A stretch of DNA of 64,000 nt. Source: Burkholderiaceae bacterium. GTDB lineage: Bacteria; Pseudomonadota; Gammaproteobacteria; Burkholderiales; Burkholderiaceae_B. The notes below the pieces were generated by a model. It searched no databases and was not told the origin of the DNA. It saw only the letters and a list, made by a program, of their open reading frames with translations. This document shows positions 8,538-17,236 of the stretch, one piece after another. The stretch lies in NCBI GenBank assembly GCA_004322135.1, contig SCSG01000008.1, forward strand, positions 62,001 through 126,000, given 5' to 3'. Position numbers and translations under genes: made by a program. Within the stretch, counting starts at the first letter, position 1. The number at the start of each line of letters is the position of its first letter.

Positions 8538-10294
8538 GCGGCGCTCCTTGCCGCGCTGCCCAGATAAGTCTCAAGCACGCGTTTATCCTTGATTACCTCT
8601 TCCAGCGGGCCATCTGCAATGACAGTACCTTGCTCCAGCACAATCACCCGATCCACCACTTGCGACAAGGCGGAAAAAATATGTTCGACCCAAATAACGG
8701 TAATGCCATAGCGATCGCGTATATCACGAATGTGCTCGACAAACCGGTTTACCTCGGCCGGTGTCAACCCCGAAGCGACTTCGTCAACCAGCAACATCCT
8801 TGGCTTGCAGGCAAGCGCCCGGGCAAACTCCAGGGCCTTTTTCTCCTGAAGGGATAGTGCATCAGCTCGATCGGTCAGCCGCTGTGACAAGCCCGCATAC
8901 GCAATGAATTCGCGCGCCTGCTCGAACGCCTGATCGGGTCGCATCGAGTCCTCGTTGAACATCAGGGCAATAGCAACGTTTTCCTGAACGGTCAGATCCC
9001 GGAAAGGCCGGGGAATCTGATTGGTCCGTCCTACGCCGAGCCTGGCCACCTCGTCGCGCCGAAGATGACTCAGATCAGTTCCCGCAAAATGTATTGAGCC
9101 GCCGGTGGGCTCCAGAACCTTTGATATGCAGTTGAACAGGGTTGTCTTGCCGGAACCGTTCGCTCCGATCAAACCAATGATCTCGCCTTCCATGATGTTC
9201 AGGCTGATATCATTGACCGCCACATTGCCACCGAACGCCTTGGAAACATTCCGGCATTCCAGCAACGGTTTGGTGCGATCGGGCTTCACGGCTGCAAGTG
9301 GCAGACTGGTGCCGTCATAGGTGATATCACTTTTGGTTTCGACGATGAACTCGTGGTGTTCCCGCCCCAGAACCCTTAAACCCGGTACCGTGCGGATCCA
9401 CGGGGCGCGCAACAACCCCCCTGGCATGAAGCGGCCAATCAGCAGGATGATCGTGCCGAAAACGGCCACGTGCATTATCTGAATATTGACCAATAGCCAC
9501 TGCTGCATCACCGCCAGCAGGACAACCCCGACAACCGGCCCCCAGCGCAAGCCCGACCCGCCAAACAGGGCCATGGCAATCGGCACCAAGGCGACGTCCA
9601 GCCCGAAGACGGTAGACGGGTCGATATAGCTCATCTGCCAGGCCTGCACGGCGCCAGCCAGCGAAGCAAACGCGGCGCTGAGCGCCAGCACCTTCATCTT
9701 CACCGGCATGATGCGTACACCCACCATCTCGGCAACTTCCTCGTCATTGCGAATGCTTTTGAGCGCGTACCCAAAACGCTGGGCAGTAAGCCAGACGGTT
9801 ACCACGAACGCCACAATACATAGCGCGACCGCAATCAGGTAGGCATCGACCAGAACGTTCTGGACAGGAAGAACCACACCATCCCCGCCACCCGTGATGG
9901 AGCTTAAGTTATACGCAAGTATTTCAGCCAGCGGCATCAGGGCCAGCGTCGCGAACGCGAAATAATCACCGCGCAAGCGAAACAATGGCACGGCAATCAG
10001 CAACCCCACCAATGCCGTCAATATGACCGCGACAATCATCGCAAAAGCCACGGGCTGGTGCGACACCAGGATAACCGAAAATACGTAAGCACCAATACCA
10101 TAGAAGACGTAATGGCCGAGATTGATATAGCCCATTTCGCCCGCGACCCAATCCCAGCTTTGGGCCAGAACATAGGCAATCAGCACAATGAAGCCGAACG
10201 ACACCAGATAAACGCTGCCGCCTAGCGGCAGCAACGCAAGCGCAATGGCAATCAAGCCCGGAACGATCCACCGACTCTGTTTCGAAATTCTCAT
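8534..10294 (-). CDS. Fused Liv-type permease-ATPase (LivM-LivG in one chain, system 1)
   Basis: A single 586-residue chain combining two normally separate subunits. Residues 1 to about 310 form a LivM-like membrane domain of hydrophobic helices with the family motif YFAFATLALMPLAEI. From about residue 340 a LivG-like ATPase follows, with Walker A GANGSGKTT and Walker B MLLVDEVASGL. The signature motif is degenerate: LSLQEKKALEFARAL in place of an LSGGQ/LxxGQ form. The ATG at 10294 overlaps the livH stop (ATGA) and gives the usual short N-terminus; the longer frame to 10372 lies inside livH. LivM-LivG fusions are known in proteobacteria. Confidence 0.93.
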   Translation of the reverse strand: MRISKQSRWIVPGLIAIALALLPLGGSVYLVSFGFIVLIAYVLAQSWDWVAGEMGYINLGHYVFYGIGAYVFSVILVSHQPVAFAMIVAVILTALVGLLIAVPLFRLRGDYFAFATLALMPLAEILAYNLSSITGGGDGVVLPVQNVLVDAYLIAVALCIVAFVVTVWLTAQRFGYALKSIRNDEEVAEMVGVRIMPVKMKVLALSAAFASLAGAVQAWQMSYIDPSTVFGLDVALVPIAMALFGGSGLRWGPVVGVVLLAVMQQWLLVNIQIMHVAVFGTIILLIGRFMPGGLLRAPWIRTVPGLRVLGREHHEFIVETKSDITYDGTSLPLAAVKPDRTKPLLECRNVSKAFGGNVAVNDISLNIMEGEIIGLIGANGSGKTTLFNCISKVLEPTGGSIHFAGTDLSHLRRDEVARLGVGRTNQIPRPFRDLTVQENVAIALMFNEDSMRPDQAFEQAREFIAYAGLSQRLTDRADALSLQEKKALEFARALACKPRMLLVDEVASGLTPAEVNRFVEHIRDIRDRYGITVIWVEHIFSALSQVVDRVIVLEQGTVIADGPLEEVIKDKRVLETYLGSAARSAA

Positions 10295-11166
10295 GACACT
10301 GTCCGCCCGGCCACACGTGGAAAGGCAACCAAAATGACCAGCATCAGCACCACACTCAGCGCTGGTGCCCATTCGGCCTTCCAGAACAGCCCCGTCATGC
10401 TTTCCGCTACGCCCAGGAAAATACCCGCCAGCAGCGCGCCGCGCAGATTACCAATGCCGCCAAGCACAATAATCGTAAATGCCTTCACTGTCAGCGGAAA
10501 CCCCATATAAGGGCTGACCGGAAACGACATGGCGTAAAGGATTGCCGCCACGGCTACGGTTGCGGAACCAAAAGCGAAGGTCAGTGATTTAAGCCGCGTG
10601 CCATCAACACCGCATATCTGCGCACCCGTAGAATCCTGAGTCACGGCACGAATGGCTCGGCCGAACCAGGTTTTCTTTAAAAACACATGCACACCCAAGG
10701 TCAGTGCGGCGATGCCCACCAGGATATAAAGTTGAGTGGTCGACACCACGATCTGACCGATGTCAATGGATTCGAACGGTACCTGTATGGTGCGCTGCGT
10801 CGCACCCGCCATCATGGTGGTGGCGTCGCTAAGGATCAACATGGCGCCCACCGTTATCAGGACCCCGCCAACCACACTTTCAAACTCACTGCGGTGCTCG
10901 AGCGGGTGCAGCAATACCATGTAGAACACGTACCCGAATACAAAAACTGCTGGTGCGAGCAATAGCCCGATGAACACCGGATGCCAATGCCAGCTGGTGA
11001 AGACCAGACTGGCTATCACACCGCTTACCGCCAATAATGTGCCGTGTGCAAAATTGAGCACACGCACGATTCCATAGATGAGGGAGAGCCCGAACGCAAC
11101 CAGTGCGTACAAGCCCCCCAGCAGAATCCCTCCGATCAGGACCTGAAAGATTACGTCAACGGGCAT
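10291..11166 (-). CDS. livH: Liv-type ABC transporter permease, LivH-like (system 1)
   Basis: A 291-residue polytopic membrane protein. The N-terminal IGGILLGGLYALVAFGLSLI and the central AFTIIVLGGIGNLRGALLAG loop are the hallmark LivH motifs; the latter is the EAA-like contact with the ATPase. Hydrophobic helices alternate throughout. It opens the membrane part of system 1, 77 bases after the nearer binding-protein gene, and its stop overlaps the start of the fused permease-ATPase. A GAGG site lies about 10 bases before the ATG. Confidence 0.94.
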   Translation of the reverse strand: MPVDVIFQVLIGGILLGGLYALVAFGLSLIYGIVRVLNFAHGTLLAVSGVIASLVFTSWHWHPVFIGLLLAPAVFVFGYVFYMVLLHPLEHRSEFESVVGGVLITVGAMLILSDATTMMAGATQRTIQVPFESIDIGQIVVSTTQLYILVGIAALTLGVHVFLKKTWFGRAIRAVTQDSTGAQICGVDGTRLKSLTFAFGSATVAVAAILYAMSFPVSPYMGFPLTVKAFTIIVLGGIGNLRGALLAGIFLGVAESMTGLFWKAEWAPALSVVLMLVILVAFPRVAGRTVS

Positions 11167-11243
11167 AGCGCGATATCCTCAGATAAACAACCTGACCACC
11201 CCCGCGCAGCACAGGTGCGCAAGGGTGGCACATTGGTGATGGT

Positions 11244-12452
11244 TTATTGCCACGTGGGAGATGGCCACATGATTTTCCCAGTTGCAACGTCCTGAGGCCA
11301 CACGACCCTTGGCTTCCCCTGTTGTATTTGCACGGTAAACGCACCGTTGGACTTGGGGAATCCGTGTTCGTTGAAAACAATGTCGCCAGCCGGCGATTTG
11401 AACGTGCCCATATAAAGAGCCTTGCGCACGGCTTCGCGGTCGACCACTCCCGCCTTTTCGATCGCCTCTACCATAACCAGATAGCACGCCAACCTGCCAA
11501 ACGTGAAAATATAGTCAAACATATCGACGTTGGAGTTCTTGAGAACATTATCGATGAGCTCGCTGTAGGGACCCTTGATGCCGGGGTACCAGGGCAGCTC
11601 GCCCGTCATTCCTTCGATGTCTTTCCCCACCTGACGGAACAACGACCCGGAAAGCATGGCGTGGTGCACGTCCATCGCATGCACATTAAGATGGCGCATC
11701 TGCTGCACGAGGGCCACAGACGCACCATCAAACGAGCTGATGTAAATAATATCGGGCTTTGCGGCGCGAAGCTTTGAAATCATGCCGGTAAAGTCTTTCA
11801 GGTCGGTGGGGAAAATTTCAGTGGCAAGAACCTTGAGCCCCTGATCCGCGGCCTTCTTGGACCAAACCCCGGTGATGGCTTTCGTTACGGGATTGTCCTG
11901 CGTGATGAAGTAGATTGACTTCGGCGCCGGATTCATCTTGGAAACCATATCAAAATAGCGCTTGGACCAAAGCGGCACTATGGGATATGGCGTACCCCAA
12001 AAATATTTGAAACCCCTTTCATACAGCGCGGGCGTTGCCACATTCGCCGCAACCATGGGGATCTTGTGTCGTTCAGCCACCGGCGGCACCGGCCCACCCA
12101 GCGACGACCAGTCCGGGCCAACAAAAAAGTCGACTTTGTCAACGGTCGCCATCCGCTCGTAGAGCGACACGGCAGTCGAAGGCGTGCTTTGATCGTCATA
12201 AATGACAAACTTCAGCGGAATTTTCTTGTTGCAAGACTTGACGTTCACCCCACCCGTCTTGTTCAATTCTTCTGCAAAGACTTCAGTCATCTTGCGCCAG
12301 CGATCGGATAGCGTGGAAAATGCCCCCGACTCTGAAATGGTGGTGCCCAAAACAATGGACCCATCACACGAACCCACCTTCGCCATCACCCGATCCGACA
12401 AAAGCACCAGTGGGCTGGAAAGGGCAGCTGCTGTAAATCGTCTCCGATTCAT
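11244..12452 (-). CDS. Liv-type periplasmic substrate-binding protein, duplicate copy A
   Basis: A 402-residue periplasmic receptor of the type I (Leu/Ile/Val-binding) fold. It begins MNRRRFTAAALSSPLVLLSD with an RR motif and a signal peptide ending near VMAKVG, so Tat export is possible. GTTISESGAFSTLSDRWRKM and FVIYDDQSTPSTAV are the typical first-lobe motifs. The ATG at 12452 follows GAGGAG; the frame upstream is spurious. It is the same length as the neighbouring copy at 12640-13848 and looks about 85% identical by eye without gaps. It is the closest binding protein to the system 1 permeases. The ligand is probably an aromatic or furan-type acid, by context. Confidence 0.94.
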   Translation of the reverse strand: MNRRRFTAAALSSPLVLLSDRVMAKVGSCDGSIVLGTTISESGAFSTLSDRWRKMTEVFAEELNKTGGVNVKSCNKKIPLKFVIYDDQSTPSTAVSLYERMATVDKVDFFVGPDWSSLGGPVPPVAERHKIPMVAANVATPALYERGFKYFWGTPYPIVPLWSKRYFDMVSKMNPAPKSIYFITQDNPVTKAITGVWSKKAADQGLKVLATEIFPTDLKDFTGMISKLRAAKPDIIYISSFDGASVALVQQMRHLNVHAMDVHHAMLSGSLFRQVGKDIEGMTGELPWYPGIKGPYSELIDNVLKNSNVDMFDYIFTFGRLACYLVMVEAIEKAGVVDREAVRKALYMGTFKSPAGDIVFNEHGFPKSNGAFTVQIQQGKPRVVWPQDVATGKIMWPSPTWQ

Positions 12453-12535
12453 GTATGTCTCCTCAAAGAGGTGAATTTCGGCCAACCCCAATGACGGGCG
12501 GCTGGCCAATGCTTCACGATGCCGCAATGCGTTGC

Positions 12536-12609
12536 GAAATTAATTATTTTCAAAGAATGGTATGTCGTAACAGTGCAAAAGCCTTTATCGCCAGGTCTGA
12601 CGATTTACC
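12536..12609 (-). promoter_or_regulatory. Leader of binding-protein copy A with conserved block and putative promoter
   Basis: The region between the two duplicated genes keeps similarity to the leader of copy B. A 26-base block (12584-12609) matches 13981-14006 with four mismatches; on the minus strand it starts GGTAAATCGT and ends GCGATAAA. Downstream a TTACGA...ATAATT pair with 17-base spacing could be the promoter. Conservation in both leaders suggests copy A keeps its own controlled promoter. Confidence 0.45.
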
Positions 12610-12639
12610 ATGCAGTCCTTTTTTGGTTCAGTCGGCGTG

Positions 12640-13848
12640 TCATTGCCAAGTGGGAGAAGGCCACATGATTTTCCCTGTCGCAACCTCGGGGGGCCACACA
12701 ACTTTCGGCCTTCCCTGCTGCATCTGTATGGTGAATGCACCCATATTCGTGGGATACCCATACTCGTCGAAAATAAGATCGCCTGCCGGGGTTTTGAATG
12801 TGCCTTTGTAAAGAGCCTTGCGCACAGCTTCCCGATCCACCGCCCCTGCCTTTTCAATCGCCTGCACCATGGTCAGATAAGACACCACCCGGCCAAACGT
12901 GAAAATGTAATCGAACACATCCACATTGGAGTTCTTGAGAACCGTTTCGACAAAAGTACTATAGGGGCCTTCGATGCCCGGATACCAGGCCAATTCACCA
13001 GTCATCCCTTCAATGTCCTTGCCAACCTGCTTGTACAGGGACCCTGAAAGCATGATGTGGTGGACATCCATCGCGTGCACATTAAGGTGGCGCATTTGCT
13101 GCACCAGCGGCACGGACGCGCCATCAAACGAACTAATATAAATGATGTCGGGCTTGGCCGCGCGCATCTTTGAGATCATGCCCGTGAAGTCTTTCAGGTC
13201 GGTCGGGAAAGTCTCGGTGGCAAGCAGCTTTAACCCGCTCTCCTCGGCCTTCTTGGACCAGACCTTGGTGATGGTCCTTGCCACCGGGTTGTCCTGCGTG
13301 ATGAAGTAGATCGATTTCGGCCTTGGATTCATCTTGGAAACCATGTCGAAATAGCGCACCGACCAAAGCGGCACAATGGGACACGGGGTACCCCAAAAGT
13401 ATTTGAGGCCGCGATGATAAAGTGCCGGAGTTGCCACATTTGCCGCAACCATGGGGATCTTGTGCTTTTCAGCAATGGGCGGCACCGGCCCGCCAAACGA
13501 CGACCAATCCGGGCCAACAAAAAAGTCGACCTTGTCAATAGTTGCCATCCGCTCGTACAGCGACACCGCAGTCGAAGGAGTGCTTTGATCGTCGTAAATG
13601 ATAAATTTCAGCGGAATCTTCTTGTTGCACGACTTGACCGAGATCCCACCCGTTTTGTTCAATTCATCGGCGAAAGCCACGGTCATCTGGCGCCAGCGAT
13701 CAGCCAGCGTCGAGAAGGCTCCCGATTCTGAAATGGTCGTGCCAAAAACAATAGGTCCATCGCACGTCCCGACCTTCGCCATGACGCGATTCGACAAAAG
13801 GACCAGCGGGCTGCCAAGCATCGCCGTTGTAAATTTTCTCCGATTCAT
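12640..13848 (-). CDS. Liv-type periplasmic substrate-binding protein, duplicate copy B
   Basis: A 402-residue paralogue of copy A, with the same signal-peptide style (MNRRKFTTAMLGSPLVLLSN), the same first-lobe motifs, and the same C-terminus ending GKIMWPSPTWQ. The ATG at 13848 follows a GAGGAGACATGGT leader. Substitutions are scattered; for example LAWYPGIEGPYSTFVETV here against LPWYPGIKGPYSELIDNV in copy A, so ligand range may have shifted slightly. It lies upstream of copy A in transcription order, after the enoyl-CoA hydratase gene. Both receptors presumably feed the one Liv system downstream. Confidence 0.94.
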   Translation of the reverse strand: MNRRKFTTAMLGSPLVLLSNRVMAKVGTCDGPIVFGTTISESGAFSTLADRWRQMTVAFADELNKTGGISVKSCNKKIPLKFIIYDDQSTPSTAVSLYERMATIDKVDFFVGPDWSSFGGPVPPIAEKHKIPMVAANVATPALYHRGLKYFWGTPCPIVPLWSVRYFDMVSKMNPRPKSIYFITQDNPVARTITKVWSKKAEESGLKLLATETFPTDLKDFTGMISKMRAAKPDIIYISSFDGASVPLVQQMRHLNVHAMDVHHIMLSGSLYKQVGKDIEGMTGELAWYPGIEGPYSTFVETVLKNSNVDVFDYIFTFGRVVSYLTMVQAIEKAGAVDREAVRKALYKGTFKTPAGDLIFDEYGYPTNMGAFTIQMQQGRPKVVWPPEVATGKIMWPSPTWQ

Positions 13849-13931
13849 ACCATGTCTCCTCACTAGAGGTGAATGTCGGCCAACCCCGTCTATGGCCAAC
13901 TAGCCAATGCGCCGCGAGGCTGCGATGCATT

Positions 13932-14010
13932 TCGTAAATAATTATTTAAAAATAATGGTATACGCAAAAATGCAGGAATTTTTATCGCTAAATCTTACGA
14001 TTTACCTCCG
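13932..14010 (-). promoter_or_regulatory. Leader of binding-protein copy B with conserved block and putative promoter
   Basis: This is the counterpart of the copy A leader. The conserved 26-base block is 13981-14006, and an AT-rich element with TTGCGT and ATAATT (16-base spacing, minus strand) lies just downstream. The rest of 13849-14141 (293 bases) shows no gene. A promoter here would drive both binding-protein genes and the system 1 transporter independently of the upstream enzymes. Confidence 0.45.
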
Positions 14011-14141
14011 AGTCTTTTTTTTCACAAACGACAACGATTCCAACCCCCGCACCCGCGCCCAACCAAGCTGCCTACAAGTCGTTATCCAAAGACACCTTTA
14101 TCGGACACATACAGATTCGATCAAACAGTAAACAAAAGGTT

Positions 14142-14948
14142 CTACGAGCCCGTGAAAGTGGGCTTGCGTTTTTGATGGAATGCTTCGACGCCCTCGCGAA
14201 AATCGTTCGACGAGCGCAGCCGGCTGTAGCAATGCCCCTCCAGCTCAATTGCGATCGACAACGTGGAGTCTTCAGTATCGTTAAGCAACTTCTTTGCGGT
14301 GCGCTGCGCAAGGGGCGAAAACGAGCACAGCTCATCCACCAGTTCGTCGGTTGCCTTTTCCAGGTCGGCGTCCGCCACACACTGCGTTGCAATACCCCAG
14401 TCACAAGCCTGCTGGCCAGGAATGCGCCGCGAGCGCATGACGACGTCTTTGGTACGCGTGATACCGACCATTTTTTGCAGGCGGGCAGACCCGCCCGACC
14501 CCGGTATCTGCCCCAGTTTCTGCTCCGGCAGGGCGTATTGGGTGGTATCCGTAACAATCCTGAAGTCACAGGCCAGGGAAATTTCGAAACCCACTCCAAA
14601 GCAATAGCCTCGATTGGCTGCTACGACCGGCTTACTGCAACGCGCGGGCGCCGCTATGTTCCAGGCAAGCTTGGAAACATGCTCGGGTGCCGCTTCGAGG
14701 AACCCTTTTATATCGCCACCGCTGGAAAAATTTTTTCCTACCGCACGCAGAACAATCACGCGGACCGCCGGATCCTCGTCGAGTGCCTCGAACACCAGCC
14801 GCAACTGATCGCGCTGAGCCATCGAAATGACATTAAGCGGTGGACGATCAAGAATGATGTCAGCTCGCTGCCTTGTGGCATCGATCACGACGGAAAACCC
14901 GTCGAGCTTTTCAAGCAAGCTGTGCGCCGGATGGCGTATTGTGCTCAT
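14142..14948 (-). CDS. Enoyl-CoA hydratase/isomerase-family protein (HmfE-like candidate)
   Basis: A 268-residue crotonase-fold enzyme. The oxyanion-hole segments are visible as NFSSGGDIKGFLE and NRGYCFGVGFEISLACDFRI, and the third as YALPEQKLGQIPGSGGSARL, the usual glutamate loop region. The ATG at 14948 follows GGAAAGGAG. It lies 26 bases downstream of the UbiD gene. In the furoate pathway the crotonase-family protein HmfE is assigned the hydrolysis of 2-oxoglutaroyl-CoA; here the function is inferred from the accompanying acyl-CoA synthetase, Mo-hydroxylase and UbiD. A plain hydratase of an aromatic-derived CoA ester is the alternative. Confidence 0.9.
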   Translation of the reverse strand: MSTIRHPAHSLLEKLDGFSVVIDATRQRADIILDRPPLNVISMAQRDQLRLVFEALDEDPAVRVIVLRAVGKNFSSGGDIKGFLEAAPEHVSKLAWNIAAPARCSKPVVAANRGYCFGVGFEISLACDFRIVTDTTQYALPEQKLGQIPGSGGSARLQKMVGITRTKDVVMRSRRIPGQQACDWGIATQCVADADLEKATDELVDELCSFSPLAQRTAKKLLNDTEDSTLSIAIELEGHCYSRLRSSNDFREGVEAFHQKRKPTFTGS

Positions 14949-14974
14949 GTTTACTCCTTTCCTTTCAAAATTCT

Positions 14975-16429
14975 TCAGTCATCACGGGCCAATAAATCCT
15001 GGGTATCGACGTCGGCCCCATCAGCCAGCACAGCCGACAAATCGACCTCGTCCTCGCCGGGAATCCTGACCTTGGTAAAAACGTGTCCCGGATAGTTGAC
15101 GGGGCGCGTCGCATCCAGCCCCATCTTTGCGCTGATGCCCAGAAGATATTTGGGGATGTCGCCCGCGTCAGCGCTAAAGGCGGCCGTCGTGGATGGGTCC
15201 AGTACAGAGCCCTGCGCACCACTCGCAACCACCAGATCACGGTCCGCCTGAAAGCGTGTCGCAATGGCCCATTCGACCTGCTGCGGGTCATGCACGTCCA
15301 CATCGTCATCCACCACAACGACATGCTTAATGTCATAGTGGCTGCCGAACGCCCCAAAAATCACGTTCTTCGGCTCACCCTCGTGCTGCTTCTTCAGCTT
15401 GACGTACAAGTGATAACGGCACACCCCGCCCACCGACAAATGCACATCAAGCACACGGGGGAAGCTACGCTGCAGATGCGCCAGCAGCGTGGCTTCGCGC
15501 GGGATAGCCCCCAGCAGCAAGTGTTCCATCTCGGACGGAATAATGGTGTGAAAAATGGGATTGGCGCGATGCGTCAACGCATCAATCTGAATGACCTCGC
15601 GATTCTCCGCGGCGCTGTAATACTTCGGAAACTCGCCAAACGGCCCTTCAGTCTGACGTACATTAGGCAAAAAATGTCCCTCGATCACGATTTCCGCACT
15701 AGCCGGAACCCGGACATCACTCGTCACGCACTTGACAACCGGAAGCGGCGCGCCATGCAACGCACCTGCAATTTCGAGTTCGTCACAATCGATTGGCATA
15801 ATCGCCTGCGACGCCAGCAGCGTCAGCGGATCAACGCCAATAACGACGGCGACGGGCAAGGGGACGCCCTTCTGTTCGGCGGCCTGGAAAAACGCATGCA
15901 GGTGGCGCGGTAGCAGCAATGCGGCCATCCTGTCCTTTGAATCGACCTGAATACGGTGGATCGACACATTCTGGATTCCGGTGGTGGGGTTCCGCGCTAT
16001 GACCAACCCGGCCGTAATGTACGGCCCACTGTCGTGTTCACTGTGGATGGGTATCGGCAAATCAACGCGTATGTCCACGTCACGCTGAACGACTTCCTGG
16101 CACGGGGCCTTGCCGGACGGCATCTCGTGCCATGGGACGGGGTTTTCGACAGCAGTGCGAAATGCACTCAGCAAGTCGGCTTCGTCAACGCCCATTGCTT
16201 CAGCAATCCAGCTACGGCGCGACATGAAACCCGAAACAACTGGAATGGCATGGCCGTCCGGGTGAGGAAACAACACTGCCTTGGTGGTATCAAGCCGCTT
16301 TGCAACGGCTGCCAATTGGTGTTTCAGTGCCACACCGGGACGAGCGACAACCAGTCGATCCGTATTCGCGAGACGGCGCAGCCATCGACGCAAAGTCAAT
16401 GGCCCTGTAGTGTCTAATGCTCCAATCAT
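14975..16429 (-). CDS. UbiD-family prenylated-FMN-dependent decarboxylase (HmfF-like candidate)
   Basis: A (de)carboxylase of aromatic or unsaturated acids. RNPTTGIQNVSIHRIQV corresponds to the prFMN/Mn-binding loop, and EGPFGEFPKYYS to the conserved glutamate region of UbiD enzymes. I chose the ATG at 16429 (484 aa) because GGGAAG precedes it and the family N-terminus starts at about LTLRRWLRRLANTDRL; the frame extends to 16507 (510 aa) without a ribosome-binding site. The cofactor needs a UbiX prenyltransferase, which is not in the window. HmfF of the hydroxymethylfurfural pathway, a UbiD enzyme, decarboxylates furan-2,5-dicarboxylate to 2-furoate, which would fit the neighbours. The substrate is inferred. 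Confidence 0.92.
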   Translation of the reverse strand: MIGALDTTGPLTLRRWLRRLANTDRLVVARPGVALKHQLAAVAKRLDTTKAVLFPHPDGHAIPVVSGFMSRRSWIAEAMGVDEADLLSAFRTAVENPVPWHEMPSGKAPCQEVVQRDVDIRVDLPIPIHSEHDSGPYITAGLVIARNPTTGIQNVSIHRIQVDSKDRMAALLLPRHLHAFFQAAEQKGVPLPVAVVIGVDPLTLLASQAIMPIDCDELEIAGALHGAPLPVVKCVTSDVRVPASAEIVIEGHFLPNVRQTEGPFGEFPKYYSAAENREVIQIDALTHRANPIFHTIIPSEMEHLLLGAIPREATLLAHLQRSFPRVLDVHLSVGGVCRYHLYVKLKKQHEGEPKNVIFGAFGSHYDIKHVVVVDDDVDVHDPQQVEWAIATRFQADRDLVVASGAQGSVLDPSTTAAFSADAGDIPKYLLGISAKMGLDATRPVNYPGHVFTKVRIPGEDEVDLSAVLADGADVDTQDLLARDD

Positions 16430-16528
16430 TTCGGACTTCCCTGTAAACGCGGAAAAAAAGTGATCTGCCCCGGCCGGCAGCGTGAACTGCCGCAAAGGCT
16501 CCACCATTACACTGCAACGAACCGGACC

Positions 16529-17236
16529 TCAAACTGCAATGGCCTTCATCAAGGCCTCTCTGTCGCCCCGCGACGATGCACTTCCCTGCGCAATGACCTG
16601 GCCACGCTCCAGCGCGTAAAAACGCGTTGCGGCATCAAGGGCCCGATACACATTCTGTTCAACCATCAGAATCGCAATTCCCTCCGTACGCAGACGTTCG
16701 ACCGTCGCGAAAATTTCATCGACTATCATCGGTGCCAGGCCTTCGGTCGGTTCATCGATCAGCAAAAGCTTGGGCGCACCGACCAGAACCCGGGCGATTG
16801 CCAGCATCTGCTGCTCGCCACCCGACAAGGTATTGCCGAGCTGCAGCCGCCGCTCTTTAAGGCGTGGAAACCGGTCATACATCTCTTCAAGCACCCGCCG
16901 TGACTGGGCCGCCGGCCGCTTCGGACACTGCAGGAAACCAAGCTTGAGGTTCTCTTCAACCGTCAGGCCCGGAAAGATTCTCCGGTCCTCGGGCACCAGC
17001 CCGATACCCAGGCGGCAGATGCGGTCAGAGGACATCCCACCGATCTCGGTTCCCTCGAATCGGATTGAACCCGAAGACGGTGCCACCCACCCCGCCACCG
17101 TTTTGATCAACGTCGTTTTCCCCACGCCGTTGCGACCGCACAGCAGGATTACTTCACCGGCCTCGACCGTCATGCTCATGCCCTGCAACACGTGACTAAG
17201 CCCATAATGGGTGTGCAATTGCGTCAGCTCAAGCAT
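16529..17236 (-). CDS. livF: Liv-type ABC transporter ATPase, LivF-like (system 2)
   Basis: A 235-residue ATPase with Walker A CGRNGVGKTT, signature NTLSGGEQQMLAIARVL, Walker B LLLIDEPTEGLAP and ILMVEQNVYRAL. The ATG at 17236 has GGAGG upstream and overlaps the livG stop by 8 bases; the open frame upstream is inside livG. It is the last transporter gene of system 2 and is followed after about 100 bases by the UbiD gene, which ties transporter and enzyme into one transcription unit. Confidence 0.94.
   Translation of the reverse strand: MLELTQLHTHYGLSHVLQGMSMTVEAGEVILLCGRNGVGKTTLIKTVAGWVAPSSGSIRFEGTEIGGMSSDRICRLGIGLVPEDRRIFPGLTVEENLKLGFLQCPKRPAAQSRRVLEEMYDRFPRLKERRLQLGNTLSGGEQQMLAIARVLVGAPKLLLIDEPTEGLAPMIVDEIFATVERLRTEGIAILMVEQNVYRALDAATRFYALERGQVIAQGSASSRGDREALMKAIAV

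Larger units (their letters stand above)
11244..14030. repeat. Tandem gene duplication, unit about 1.4 kb
   Basis: The two binding-protein genes have identical length and start exactly 1,396 bases apart. Similarity includes about 170 bases of leader, ending near the T-rich runs at 12620 and 14030. This is a direct tandem duplication of gene plus regulatory region, now diverged by roughly 15% in protein. Confidence 0.85.

Noticed and set aside
14172-15913. Two long plus-strand frames opposite the crotonase and UbiD genes
   Set aside because: Both lie wholly antisense to genes with strong family motifs and have no ribosome-binding site or recognisable composition.
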